From Cydia pomonella (taxonomy: Eukaryota; Arthropoda; Insecta; Lepidoptera; Tortricidae), in contig NC_084721.1 in the NCBI RefSeq assembly GCF_033807575.1, positions 5,766,001 to 5,830,000 of the forward strand: DNA of 64,000 bases. The letters run 5' to 3'. Positions 55,201 to 63,920 of the stretch are shown piece after piece; positions within the stretch are counted from its first letter, which is position 1; every line of letters starts with the position of its first letter. The notes beneath the pieces were generated by a model, which searched no databases, was not told the DNA's origin, and was given only the letters and a program-made list of their open reading frames with translations. A program made the translations under genes and the position numbers.

Positions 55201-58200
55201 AACCTCCTCCTCGAAATCTTGAAGTCGGTTAAAAACATAGTCAAACATTAACATTAGATCTAACATTAATTAACAAACATTAACATGACATTAATCGTTG
55301 GGGCTGGATGTTATCTGCACGGCTAGCACATGATTACACGCGGGATAACTCGCGCCGCGAGAAACAACAGTCGCGTGTCACAAATTTCTATCTCGACCTG
55401 TCAGTTTCTCGATTTTGGTAGCATAAGTTGGCAGATCGAGAAAGGAATTCCACGCGAGAGAGCCATCCCGCGCGCGACTTAGCCAGTGTGGCCATTTATA
55501 CTTGGAACAAACTTTTCTTTCGTGGCAACACTGAATCGGTACTAACATAATCGGGAAAATAATGAATAGTCAGCTTTAGAAACGGAACGTCCCTAATCAC
55601 GATAACTTTGTCTCCTTCTCGCAGTATTAAGATTAAAGAAATAGCAAATATTATTTTGAAGTCGGAAATGTCAATGTGTCAATCATAATTTGATTAGCTT
55701 TGTCGTTACAAGTTGGAGTACATTATTATATCTAAAGATAATTACCTACCTAATAATTAAATACCACTCCTTACGAATGATTGGTGTTTTTTTAAGATAA
55801 TTGAGATTACTCGAAAGTGTTGGCAAATAAGCTACCATCTTTACAAAGAAGACTGAAGATCTCATGATAATCCCCAACATATCTTCCTTGTGGCTGGCTA
55901 GTTGCTGCACCGCTGGCTTTGAAGATAGATTGATGACATGCACAAGTCTGTCATCAAACACGGCGCCTATACCTAAGCATGCTGCTGCTGGGCGCAGCCA
56001 TCCTGCCACGGAGGACATAGAAGGGCTCAAGTTGGGAACCTACTCCATACAACGACACTCGAATGTTTAAAACAATGAGTTATTATTGCGTGTTTTGTAT
56101 TTTAGCGATCTATGGATGCAGCGTTAGTTTTTTAAGTTTTCTCATATTGCAAATACACAAAAACATTAAGTTATTTTATTTACTCTGACCTCTTTTAGAT
56201 ATTTAGATTTAAGTACGACTACTACGACTCCCACCGAACGGGCGGAGTCGGATCGCATTTCACATTTATGTGGCCGCAAGCCGGTCGGCTGCTCGCGGAC
56301 GCGGAGACGCCTCCGGACGGATTCTATCGCTTCTGCGATATATAATATATAGGCACATTAAAAATGCGCTCCGGTGCGGCCTGACTCCAGCCAGTCGGTA
56401 GTCGGTGGGAATCGTACATTAGGGTGGTAACTACAGAATACTCGTATTACGGCCGTGGCCTTTTGTAAGGGGGAGGTTGAGTTGGGCTGCCAGATTCATT
56501 ATTTTGCATTATTTTATTATCTGCGTATAATAAAATAATGCATATAGTAACAAAAGTGTACTCAGACACCTACTTAGGGTAAGTAATAGGTACCTAAGTA
56601 CAGTAGGTGTAGGTTACCTTACCCAATCTGAAGGCTTTCTCCAAAGTTTTAAAATACATTGCGTTTTTGTACTACTACTACTACTTCACTCGCTCAGTGA
56701 CCCAAACAAGATCTTGGCCTCTGACGCAAGAGAGCGCCACTCTGCCCTATCCTGCGCCACTTCACGCCAGTTGGTATTCCGAGGGCGAACAGGTCTTTTA
56801 GGACTTCGTCACTCCAGCGGTATCTGGGACGCCCAGACGGACGTTTTCCACCCGGGTGCACCACATACACTCTTCTCACAGCACGATCCTCTCCCATCCT
56901 CTCTAGGTGGTGCGTTTTTGTACACATATTATAAATCATTAGTACCCGGATATACCTATAATTAAACCCCAAGACCGCGGTTTATATCCCACAATCAATT
57001 GAAGCACGTGACGAGTTTTTGTACTTAGGTGGTGCTGGTGGTTTAATTAACTATTTGCGTATATATTTTTTAGGTGGTAGGTTGCATGCATTGACTGTAA
57101 AAAACACGCGTGTAAGTGTAACGGGTTAGCACTGATTGACTAGCACTTAATTATTTCGTGAATTAGCGAAGTAGTATTTTTGTATCAATTAATACGGATT
57201 TCCACAAAGTAATTTCTATTAATCACCCTCCAGTCAATTCGCCATCAAACTGTTTGCTTTATTGATGTGGTGGCACAATCTTAGGCTTTTTATTTTTCTG
57301 TCGGGTTTTCATTTAACTTAAGAGAACAAACAAGTAAATGTGAAAAAATACAATCATTTTGTTATTACCGGCATGATATAGATATAGGTATCTTAATAGG
57401 TATGTTATAAAGCAATACCACGTACCTACACCTAACGGTCAAATCATAAAACTCAGGATTCATATTAAAATTACACAGAAAATTGCTGTACTATGAAATA
57501 AATACAAAATATACAAAAATTAACTTTCTTTTAGGACCAAAGTCAACAAAACTTCGACAAAATATGCTTCTCGCGACCCTCTAGCCTCGAAGACAGTTTC
57601 TCTCCTTTTGACGTTGAAACGCGGGATATTTTCTCTCCCATAGCGCACTTGTGCTACGAGTTTCGAGAGTATCCCGCGTGGAACTGTCAAACGACAAAAT
57701 TATGTCGCTTTGACATTTGTCCGCGAGACAGCGGGTTGTCGCGCGCGTCTTATGCTACCGATTCGCGAGAAAGCTCTATGTCGCGGCATTTTCTCGCCTG
57801 TCGACTGTCGCGCCCGTCATGTGCTAACCGTGCTGGTCCAACAAATATCTTTGGCTATTCAGCTTGGCAACGCAGCTAGCATATTTTGGACGTTTGAGTC
57901 AGGCAGGGAACAGTTCGAGACTTAATTGTTAGAATAACATTCCTTTTTCTTTTTTTTTACGTAGCATGTGGATACTACTTTTGTGTGTAGCAACTATGAC
58001 GAAGCCAGCGCTGTGGATTGATATTGTATTTCATTTGGATCATTTGTTACGTAAACAAATGATCATTAGCCTAATATTATCTTAAAATTATTATTTTTAT
58101 CTTCTACCTAAACTAGGGTATTTGTGTCTAAACGACAAAAACAAACGATTAGGCGAGACACAGAGCGAGCATACGCGCGAGGCAATTTCCTCGCCCACAA

Positions 58201-60131
58201 AAGGGCCAGTGTAGACGTGCCTCGGCCGAGGCAGTGCGCTCAGCCGAAGAAAATGCGCGCGCCGCCTCGCCTCTATTAATAGCAAATTGAGGATTATAGC
58301 GCGTTTATGAATAAGGTTTAGACGTTATTACAAAATAGCATGAAGATTAACCCTTTGCGCGACTACAGCCCAATATTAACCTTCAGGCATACCCACAAGG
58401 TTCAACGTGAACTTATACGCACACTATAGGCGTAGGCAAAGGGTTAAAAAAAGACTTTTTTATCGAAACATGTTGAAATAAGCGAGTTTATAAGTTCGTG
58501 CCCGTTTTTCAGAAGTCGGTGAAGTGGGCCAAGTGCCCCCCGACGACATCCTGGACCCGGCCGTGCTCAGCCAGATCCCCGACGAGGCGTTCACGGAGTT
58601 CTTCAACCAAGGTGTTTATCACTACACTTTAAAACAAAGTCCCCCGCCGTGTCTGTCTTTATCTATGTATGTTCGCGATAAACTCAAAAACACCTGAACC
58701 GATTATCATGGGGTTTTGACTTATCAATAGAGTGATTATTGAGGAAGGTTTAGGTACATCATTTGTTTAAGGTTTTGTGTAACTCGTGCGAAGCCGGGAC
58801 TGGAAGCGGGGCTGGGGCGGGAAGCTGGTACTGTAAATGACTCAGCGTGTTAACATTTACTATGACGGTACTTTGCCGGAAATGTTGCTGCAAAACTAAG
58901 CTACGACAGCATGGAGTGTAATTACAATTTTCTCATGCTAGTCCATGCTATTCATATATAATAGAGTTGTTCGAAATTTAAATGTAATTATATCTTCATC
59001 TTCTCATCTTAGCCCTACTGTATCGATTTCATACAGTAGGGCTAAGATGGTCGGCTCTTTATCGTTTGTCACCATGCCTGTCACGTTCTAACGAGTATGT
59101 AAACGCGAAAGTGACGGGCATAGTGACAAGTGATAAAAATGGAACCGTGCTGCCACATTTGATTAATAATAATTGACAAAACAGTTTATGCTAATCCTAT
59201 AATGATAAAATATTTGGATTGATATTTTATTTAAGTCTTGTATCTGTTTTAACGATCATAATATGAATTCATGTAAATGGATATACCTGCAATTTATAAT
59301 GTACAAATAAGTAAATCGAAATATAAATCTAGTCGTAATTTGTTTTATGATATGTATGTAGATGAAATACAATTTTATAATTTAAACAGGTGGTTCGTCA
59401 TTTGCGGAGAGTTCGGAGCTGGCCGCAGCGCTGGAGGCCGTGCTGGACGAGCGCGCGCTGGACAGCATCGGGGACGTGTTCCAGCACTCACCGCACCAGC
59501 CTAAGCCTAAGGTAAGCTGCACTTTATACTAGGAACGCGTACATATCGTTATTAGCTCCATACTTGACGTAGCACTTGCCATGAAAACTTAGCGTGGTCC
59601 ACAAGTGTGTCTCCACAGTTTGTTCTGTCCAAATCGGCGAAGAGCGAGCTTTGACGGTCTCTACTATGCCGGTGAGGACAGTTGCGGTACTGTCAGGGTC
59701 GCCATGTGAAGGGTCGTCTTAAACAAAGCTTCTAATATTTGTAACGTATGCAGGGTAAACGCAGTCGGTACAGTAGACGCGATATCGCGTTAACTTGAAA
59801 ACACTTGGAAACAGACTTGTCAGCTAAAGCAGTAATTTTTCCACTTAAATTTAACATCTTTCGCAGACGTTTCTGCTTTTCTGTAATCGAAAGGTATTCG
59901 AGCATAATTTTTTCTTGATTTTTCGAGTCTCTATTTTTTCTTATACGGAGTTATATATATATATATATTATCTTTCGTGTATGACATCTATTTCAGTTTA
60001 TAATTTAGACGATGTTTGGTCATAGAGTCCCCCAGAGCGTTTTTTTCCTATCATCACAGTATTTTAATAATTTCCAGATGCAAGTGCCAGCATCAGTGGC
60101 AATGGAGATGTCCTCGAGCGCGCCTTCATAA
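38610..60131 (+). CDS. INO80D: INO80D-like protein with C3Hc3H zinc domain (11 coding exons)
   Basis: INO80D is a metazoan-specific subunit of the INO80 chromatin remodeller. Exons are 38610-38641, 38716-39503, 44115-44330, 46651-46817, 50292-50407, 50787-51036, 52253-52394, 54155-54265, 58513-58611, 59390-59511 and 60078-60131. All GT-AG phases agree, giving 698 residues. Exon 6 (residues about 440-523) has the zinc pattern: 'GRYCLSHVTLAPEQRLYASC', 'FAGGARCKQP' and 'QTPLCAEHA', very close to the second C3Hc3H domain of INO80D. Exon 7 is the lysine/arginine-rich 'KKLARKRVAPPTPRRAKRRR' tail that follows it in the family. Exon 9 ('PPDDILDPAVLSQIPDEAF') and exon 10 ('LAAALEAVLDERALDSIG') match the acidic C-terminal parts. 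Residues 1-273 (exons 1-2) are not recognised: a structured-looking block to about 170, then a Ser/Pro/Lys-rich tail with 'IKTE'. I see no first C3Hc3H domain. Exons 1-2 could be a separate gene, though phase and strand fit one model. Confidence 0.8.
39598..39665 (+). repeat. LINE-end repeat 'GTCGGTGGCAAACAAGCATA', fragment copy 2
   Basis: 'tggtggcaatcagttataca' and 'cacctggtggtaagcagtca' plus 'ctgtagcata' are diverged forms of the unit at 11495-11640. Only about 70 bp remain. Confidence 0.5.
40180..40278. repeat. (GT)n microsatellite, about 99 bp
   Basis: An almost uninterrupted run of GT with a few GC and AT variants. On the minus strand it reads (CA)n and sits just past the 3' end of the antisense LINE frame, so it may be that element's microsatellite-type tail and not an independent repeat. 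Confidence 0.9.
40303..41385 (-). mobile_element. 5'-truncated non-LTR retrotransposon reverse transcriptase, antisense in intron 2
   Basis: A 360-codon open frame encodes the second half of a reverse transcriptase: 'YGVPQGSILGPTLFLLYVND' (palm motif), 'IIAFADDTALIFSS' (the FADD catalytic motif), then 'TVKYLGITLDDRLNFQPHI' (the LG-hydrophobic-D motif of non-LTR enzymes) and the thumb and C-terminal part. Endonuclease and fingers are missing, so it is 5'-truncated and cannot move. It is free of stops over the remaining length, so the insertion is fairly young. The motif set suggests a Jockey/CR1-type LINE; the exact clade cannot be fixed without a tree. It ends near a (CA)n run on its own strand. 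Confidence 0.85.
41836..41978. mobile_element. MITE family 'TCAGACCAAGATAA', copy 3
   Basis: Ends 'agaatcagaccaagataaat' and 'gagcttggtctgactct' are inverse, and 'gcgttattttaaatgtcaaa' and 'gtttacttaacacttgcaca' match the other copies in reversed orientation. It lies in intron 2 of the INO80D-like gene. Confidence 0.75.
42600..42665. repeat. Short dispersed unit 'CAACAGGCGGTCTTATCGCTAAA'
   Basis: 'caggcggtcttatcgctaaa' is shared with 45262-45290 and, inverted and diverged, with about 34158-34180. It is a common moth repeat; only a fragment is seen here. Confidence 0.5.
45144..45649. mobile_element. TIR element splitting an exon 3 copy
   Basis: The left arm 'agccggaattctcgtggcat' plus 'ttttgaactgtcatagggac' is mirrored by 'tctctatgacagttaaaaaa' plus 'tgcaacgagaattccggcct', and 'cgatatacatacatcgata' by 'tatcgatatatgtatatcg'. 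The unit is 506 bp, without a transposase frame. It interrupts the exon 3 duplicate between 'gcagtgac' and 'gataacatacctgagtttgg', so it arrived after that duplication. Confidence 0.75.
45732..45945 (+). repeat. Dispersed repeat 'CCGGACAAGTGCGAGTCGGACTCG'
   Basis: 'aagtgcgagtcggactcgcc' with 'gagggttccgtac', 'atttcaactgcctagctcat', 'gacagacggacgga' and 'tacggaaccctaaaaag' is a very widespread unit in moth genomes, related to the 'ggttccgtag' repeats at 130-600 and 2810-3535. Non-coding. Confidence 0.7.
46120..46262 (+). repeat. LINE-end repeat 'GTCGGTGGCAAACAAGCATA', copy 3
   Basis: 'catcggtgccaaacaagcat', 'ggtaagcggttaccgtagcc' and 'ctgcaactctggaggggttg' match the unit at 51872-52205. Located in intron 3 of the INO80D-like gene. 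Confidence 0.65.
46979..47105. repeat. Two-copy repeat (also 62760-62880)
   Basis: Shares 'acaacatttacagtgacatc'-like sequence, 'aaatac' runs and the exact 'caatacctgggtaaacatta' plus 'cattat/cattgt' with 62760-62880. No known family comes to mind. Confidence 0.6.
47565..47694. mobile_element. Hairpin element (ATAGTATTTTTCTAACAGG...)
   Basis: The arm 'atagtatttttctaacagga' plus 'ggctacgttgatagatctca' is mirrored by 'tgacatctatcagcgtacct' plus 'gtttaaaaaatactat'. About 130 bp, adjacent to the next TIR element. Confidence 0.7.
47700..48188. mobile_element. 489-bp TIR element
   Basis: The left arm 'catgtcatccatgatgacgc' plus 'gcagattagtcaaatctaac' is mirrored by 'agattagatttgacaaatcc' plus 'gcgcatcatcgtgggtaaca', and 'gagtcaaggcacgcgtcttc' by 'gaaacgcttgccttgactct'. 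The arms are about 110 bp. No transposase frame. A solo arm is at 13448-13560. Confidence 0.75.
49190..49365 (+). repeat. Dispersed repeat 'CCCGCC...CGGCTTCGCAC', copy 2
   Basis: 'ccccgcccggcttcgcacag', 'acaaattatacacctaaacc' and 'ccgttcagttgtttttgagt' match 21540-21705. Confidence 0.6.
51085..51800 (+). repeat. Three decaying tandem copies of the zinc-domain exon 6
   Basis: After exon 6 (50787-51036), 'gggcgttactgcttatcgca' plus 'cgttattttggcgccgaatc' (51085-51240) repeats the part encoding 'CGRYCLSHVILAPNQRLYAS' and then stops at TAA after a deletion. A third copy at about 51246-51535 keeps 'agcagccgatattgccgctt' and 'aaacatgcgtgaaagcgagt', interrupted by about 130 bp of other sequence. 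A fourth at about 51665-51800 is barely recognisable. The first two repeats retain the donor-like 'aagcgagtaa'. None can add an intact domain. Confidence 0.8.
51872..52205 (+). repeat. LINE-end repeat 'GTCGGTGGCAAACAAGCATA', longest copy
   Basis: Contains 'acgtcggtggcaaacaagca', 'gcctgcctgatggtaagcag', 'ctgcaactccagaggagtta', 'gttgccgaccctaactccac' and 'ctgtgctgtgcccgaccaca'. This is the longest copy in the window. It ends just before the acceptor of exon 7 (52253). Confidence 0.7.
52395..53085 (+). repeat. About 147-bp tandem repeat grown from the exon 7 donor, 4 units
   Basis: The landmark 'agtctctttcagct' recurs at about 52461, 52608, 52754 and 52903, periods of 147, 146 and 149 bp. Each unit contains several 'ctctcaggtaa'-like motifs that copy the exon 7 donor 'cgctctcaggtaact', plus 'gcaagaaatttgcaataaga' and 'aactcatcaggatctgcaag'. 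At the far end, 'cccacgccgcgccgcgccaa' (about 53052) is a copy of a piece of exon 7 itself, so the array lies between exon 7 and a fragment of exon 7. Confidence 0.85.
53325..53400. repeat. Small hairpin (AAGTTACTAAGTCG...CGACTTAGTAATTT)
   Basis: 'ataagttactaagtcgcgcc' and 'ggtccgacttagtaatttat' are inverse arms around 'tcgctcatactcgtttcctt'. Short hairpin repeat in intron 7. Confidence 0.55.
53925..54120 (-). mobile_element. tRNA-derived SINE, second family, diverged, minus strand
   Basis: On the minus strand the order is 'ctagtggaatggtatgtgaa' (head), 'aaattttattac' region, 'cctgtcgcttttcggtgctg' and 'ctaatcccaataaggcctaa', matching 29646-29945. Strongly diverged. It ends about 35 bp before the acceptor of exon 8. 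Confidence 0.55.
54370..55140 (+). repeat. 254-bp tandem repeat, 3 units, in INO80D-like intron 8
   Basis: 'aactatgcgtcgttgaagag' occurs at 54441, 54695 and 54948 (periods 254 and 253 bp). Units also share 'ccacttcatcaaatgtcact', 'aaaaatcactatatgta' and 'cctcatagattctaccatca'. A partial fourth end is near 55080-55135. The three units keep one frame open over about 35-45 codons. Between units 2 and 3, four third-position changes in a row leave 'KEDDK' unchanged. This suggests a coding past or present. Confidence 0.8.
54868..55019 (+). CDS. Candidate alternative terminal exon of the INO80D-like gene (unproven)
   Basis: The third 254-bp unit has a pyrimidine-rich tract and acceptor 'gattctaccatcag' at 54867. 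From there, the phase left by exon 8 (one base) gives an open frame of 50 codons ending at TAA 55017-55019. The protein would start 'DRALDKNLSRKPNLPNKHKE' and contain 'SSILISIS'. There is no good donor in the right phase, so it could only be an alternative last exon, or a relic whose donor was lost. In unit 2 the same frame is stopped early. Treat it as a hypothesis. Confidence 0.35.
56213..56420. mobile_element. Hairpin element (TACGACTCCCACCGA...TCGGTGGGAATCGTA)
   Basis: 'ctacgactcccaccgaa' and 'tcggtgggaatcgtac' are inverse ends, and 'gagtcgg' and 'cctgactcc' continue the arms. About 208 bp with a GC-rich inside; no coding frame. Confidence 0.6.
56690..56930 (-). mobile_element. LINE ORF C-terminal fragment (RTE/R1-type signature)
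   Basis: The minus-strand translation contains 'HPGGKRPSGRPRYRWSDEVL' followed by 'DLFALGIPTGVKWRRIGQSG', close to the 'GRPRxRWxDxVxxDLxxLGV...W...AxDRxxWR' end common to many lepidopteran LINE polyproteins. A one-base change before 'RIGQSGALLRQRP' appears to shift the frame. It is a short dead 3' fragment inside intron 8. Confidence 0.7.
58148..58290. mobile_element. MITE family 'GGCGGGTCCACACAGAGCG', copy 4
   Basis: 'ggcgagacacagagcgagca', 'tacgcgcgaggcaatttcct' and 'agtgtagacgtgcctcggcc' match the other copies. It lies in intron 8 of the INO80D-like gene, 220 bp before exon 9. Confidence 0.7.
58655..58800 (-). repeat. Dispersed repeat 'CCCGGCTTCGCAC', copy 3 (reverse)
   Basis: On the minus strand 'cccggcttcgcacgagttac', 'ataatcactctattgat' and 'ataatcggttcaggtgtttt' correspond to 49190-49365. 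It lies in intron 9. Confidence 0.6.
59000..59150. repeat. Hairpin repeat with perfect 18-bp stem
   Basis: 'atcttagccctactgtat' and 'atacagtagggctaagat' (about 59008-59050) form an exact stem with a short loop. A second inverted pair follows: 'cgtttgtcaccatgcctgtc' and 'gacgggcatagtgacaagtg'. It lies in intron 9. Confidence 0.65.
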
Positions 60132-60650
60132 CACACTAATCTAACTATGTTAAGCTAAAATATACTATGTACTACAATAGGAACAAATTCATAGTCTCAA
60201 AGAGTTGAAATTAATTTCTTCATGCTTTAAGTTTTGTATGTCTGTGTAATGAATGGATTGTGGAGTGCCGTGTACGTGATATTAGTTGGGGTTTAGGGTC
60301 CGTAGCTGAATGGTAAATAGCTTGGTCTATAAATGTACAGGTAAACTCGAAACTGTTTTCGATTGGCTTCGCAACGTACGCTTAAAGAATTACCTCATTT
60401 TCTAATTTAGAAAATAAGTAGTGATTTGTTGTAACCCGCTGTTTAAAATTCAGAATTTGACTTTGTAACATCGATCTGGTTTACTATTGGAAATTGAAAT
60501 CTAAAGTGATTTTAGGATGCAGAAATAATTTAATACATTTGGACCTGTCAAGGCAGGAGCTGCGTGTAAATAATACATTGTTGGTTTAAGTGTAGTCATT
60601 CATATAATTTGTAGGTAGTTATATGCTTGCCTATTATTATTGCTCCTTAT

Positions 60651-60656
60651 AATAAA
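60651..60656 (+). other. Probable poly(A) signal of the INO80D-like gene
   Basis: AATAAA lies about 520 bp past the stop codon. Other A-rich hexamers occur downstream, so transcripts may be longer. Confidence 0.4.
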
Positions 60657-60730
60657 TAATAACTTGCACATTTTGGGAACCTGAATATGACATTTGAATT
60701 TGAACAGAACCATGTTGGATCTATGTCATA

Positions 60731-60855
60731 AAATTCGTTACACGTTGAAATGAAATTTGTTACACATTGAAACGAAATCCGTTACACATTGAAATGAAAT
60801 TCGTTACACATTGAAAATGAAATTCGTTCCACATTAAAATGAAATTCATGACACG
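60731..60855 (+). repeat. About 25-bp tandem repeat, 5 units
   Basis: The unit 'aaattcgttacacattgaaatg' is repeated five times with small changes (for example acgttgaaatg, acattgaaacg, acattaaaatg). It lies about 75 bp past the candidate poly(A) signal. Confidence 0.85.
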
Positions 60856-61654
60856 TGACAGTTGGTGCTACGTTGATATGACATTAAAGTCTAATTTGTT
60901 TCAATATTGTCAATGACACAGCGTTGCGTTGCGTGGCTATTCGAAAATGATTTTTAGACAGTGACAGAAACTTCCTTGCTAAATATGTAAAGTTTTTGCT
61001 TCGAATGGAAAGAATCTTTGTAAAATGTTGCTCATTCAAATGTTACTAAGGTTTTTAAGGGTCTGTTTTGGAGGCGTTTGATAACTTCGTTTTTATCTTT
61101 GATTCGGGTAGACCTAATCCATAGTTTCTCAAAATCAACATGAAGGTGAATGTACTGTCACTATTCGTGCTTCGTATTTTATTGCTATTCCACTCGAATG
61201 ATGGTTCCTATGACAGTGCCTTCAAGTCTCGGTTTCTTGGGCTTGGTGGAAAAATAATGCTAGAGAAATGTTTTTACCGTATTTTTTTTTCTTAAAAGTT
61301 ACACTTCTAAATAAATGAATGTGCTAAACATTTAACATGACAGCCATATGACGTCATTGTTATGTGTTAACTGTCATTGGGACCATCATTGGTCGCGCGA
61401 GGTATAATGTAGACGGCTGTCTTCGGCTTCGTACATTACGCGCTAACTCTGTCGACGTTAATAAATCTCAAAACAGACCCTGACTTACCCCTATTGTATT
61501 TATAATGCCCAATGTACAATATAATGTACATATTAAATGGTCTGGTTTAAATTCTTGAAACAGCTTTATTTTTACTATTATCAAATACATAAAAGAGATT
61601 CCACGACTAACATGACATTATGTGACAAATATTGTACATTGGGTTATGATTACG

Positions 61655-61815
61655 GGTACCATGAGTTGACATTTGACGTTTACGCTAGCGACTGCGTGAA
61701 CTCAATCGCAGTCCATCTCGCTCGCATTGATGTATTAATGTGATCTAGAGAGACTGCGATAGAGTTCACGCAGTCGCTTGCGTAAATGTCAAATGCCAAC
61801 TCATGATAGCCGTAC
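61655..61815. mobile_element. Hairpin element (CATGAGTTGACATTTGACG...)
   Basis: The arm 'catgagttgacatttgacgt' plus 'ttacgctagcgactgcgtga' is mirrored by 'cacgcagtcgcttgcgtaaa' plus 'tgtcaaatgccaactcatg', and 'aactcaatcgcagtc' by 'gactgcgatagagtt'. Short frames on both strands arise from this symmetry. Confidence 0.8.
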
Positions 61816-62759
61816 AGGACAAAATACAACCGCAGTGTCTTCAGTCTTCGCATTATAAAAGAGATAGCATGCATGTACAAATCAAACACCAATACATTAA
61901 TATAGCTAGGGCGTAACCCTTCCAATGTATCGTCGTAATTAGCTTAGGGGAATTGTTACTACGTAGAAAATGTGTGTTGTTACAGGTTAAGTCGTGGTTA
62001 GACCAGGATGGTAGCAAGATTTTCAATACTAGCATAAACTGAGGAGAATACTAATAACGTAAAGTACGTTCAAAAACATGTCACCGCAAGTGTTAGTTGG
62101 AGTAGATGGCGCCAATCTTTTGTGGTAACTAGGGGCCTAGCGGCCATGAAAATCTTATCTCCATGGACCAAAAAGTGTCCGTTAAAAAACCTTAAATAGG
62201 TGGCGCTACAATACCTAAAATACTTGAAAAAAAAAAACGGACCATAGACGGCGCACTTCACCCCGCCAATAACACCTACCTTCTTAGCTACTCTAGCGCT
62301 ACTCTGGAGAGATTTGGAACTACATACTTTTGCAACAGTTCTGCCTATGCAGATTGTATTCCTTACCTCTACCTTCTACCTCCCATACTACAAACGCCAA
62401 ACGAATAGAACAAATGTATCGGGGTGACATGATACGACATTTCACGAGAGTATTTATATACAGTTTCAATTCGCGTTTTCTGTCTACGAATGTTATCTTG
62501 GCTAAGCCCCCTGTACTGTCAAATGTTAGCACTTGAAAGTCTACTGCTTAATGTATAGATCGCACAGTGCCATCTACTGACTGACAAATTTGAGGCTACA
62601 ATAGTTGTACTACTTTACGCGTTTTAGTGTTTTCCTCTAGGTACTATTAGGTAAACGCAAGTGGTATCGAAGTTGAAAATTACAAGTGGATTTTGTAGGT
62701 TTATCTCGATATAATGAAATTTCATGAATTCAAATTTCAAAAATTATTCTGCAAGGGTT

Positions 62760-62880
62760 CTTTTACAAATCAATACATTTACAGTAATATCATACAGTGA
62801 CGCGAAAAATACACATTTATAAATACACCAGCCAATACCTGGGTAAACATTACATTGTCAATCTTAAAAATAAATAATTG
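62760..62880. repeat. Two-copy repeat (also 46979-47105)
   Basis: 'acatttacagtaatatcata', 'aaatacac' and 'caatacctgggtaaacatta' are shared with the first copy. Confidence 0.6.
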
Positions 62881-63081
62881 CTATAATATATGGGACATGT
62901 ATATTAGTCTCACAACGGAAAATAACACCCTAATTTAAATACCTCTTCCCGTCTTTACTATGTCGCTTACAAAAAAAAAAAATGCCGCGCGATTCGCATT
63001 TTACTTTGTGCCGTTACTATTACCAAAGATAATTTGAAATACAGCTGGATTGTCAAGGAAAATTTTGTAATCAGTAATTTT

Positions 63082-63353
63082 GACGACCGGTTTGGCGTAG
63101 TGGGTAGTGACCCTGCCTACGAAGCTGATGGTCCCGGGTTCAAATCCTGGTAAGGGCATTTATTCGTGTGATGAGCATGGATATTTGTTCCTGAGTCATG
63201 GGTGTTTTCTATGTATTTAAGTATTTATAAATATTTATATATTATATATATCGTTGTCTAAGTACCCTCAACACAAGCCTTATTGAGCTTACTGTGGGAC
63301 TTAGTCAATTTGTGTAATAATGTCCTATAATATTTATTTATTATTTATTATTT
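63082..63353 (+). mobile_element. tRNA-derived SINE, near-identical to 32545-32817
   Basis: By eye only a few substitutions separate this copy from 32545-32817 (for example 'tttggcgtagtggg' for 'tttggcctagtggg', and 'caacacaag' for 'caatacaag'). Head, body and 'tttatttattatttatt' tail are complete. Confidence 0.9.
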
Positions 63354-63359
63354 TAATGC

Positions 63360-63655
63360 CATCTTTAGACACATGATTAAAACTTTTAGAACACCATTAG
63401 ACTTTGATCCTTATTCACTGATATGTGGTAAATTAGTTAAATATCCAAAAGTGGCGCCATCTAATAGATCAAAGGCCAAAGGTATGGCGACATCGTTTCG
63501 AACGATGGCTCCACAACTTTTGGCCTATGCCCGGTAAGATTTGATATTTAACCGCCACTTTTTTGATATTTAACAAATTTAACACATATCAGTGAAAGAA
63601 TAAGGATCAAAGTCAAATAGTGTTCTAAAAGTTTTAATCATGTGTCGAAAAATTG
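63360..63655. mobile_element. Hairpin element with arms of about 95 bp
   Basis: The left arm 'gacacatgattaaaactttt' plus 'agaacac' is mirrored by 'gtgttctaaaagttttaatc' plus 'atgtgtc', and 'tttgatccttattcactgat' plus 'atgtg' by 'acatatcagtgaaagaataa' plus 'ggatcaaa'. The inside has 'aaaaagtggcg'-like inverse pairs. No transposase frame. It starts directly after the SINE tail. Confidence 0.85.
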
Positions 63656-63719
63656 TAGTATATTTACTGTGGCTACAAAATTTTCTTTGACAATCCACCA
63701 CTATTTCACATTATCTTTG

Positions 63720-63920
63720 CTATTGCGTATGCGGCATCACCTTCTTTGTCGTATCTTCATGACTGAGGGACGTGACGAATGTGGACACTCCACCAGTGCT
63801 CTCCAAGCCGCTCTTGGGCCCGATAATGTGACTTGTCTCTCACGTTATTCTGTCCGTCTAACGCGTTGCCATACGTCCATCCCTACGTTTCCTTACCACG
63901 CGGCCAGAGATCATGAACTT
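63720..63920 (-). mobile_element. Probable LINE 3' end fragment
   Basis: On the minus strand the sequence includes 'gtcacattatcgggcccaag', 'gcttggagagcactggtgga' and 'ccctcagtcatgaagatacg'. I recall this order from the 3' part of moth non-LTR elements. It has stops in the relevant frame and cannot code. The 108-aa plus-strand frame over it is probably not a gene. Confidence 0.4.

Larger units (their letters stand above)
55141..58512 (+). other. Rest of INO80D-like intron 8
   Basis: The stretch contains a short (TA)n run (about 55151-55168), two GC-richer blocks with many 'cgcgag' and 'gcggga' motifs (55320-55490 and 57560-57830), a hairpin element (56213-56420), a LINE fragment (56690-56930) and a MITE (58148-58290). 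The GC-richer blocks resemble each other loosely ('cgcgggata', 'ttctcgcc...gtcgcgc') but I could not align them convincingly. No exon supported. Confidence 0.45.

Noticed and set aside
55320..57830. The two GC-richer blocks as halves of one inverted-repeat element
   Set aside because: Both have many 'cgcgag'/'ctcgcg' motifs, but I could not line up arms over more than about ten bases, so I do not claim an element.
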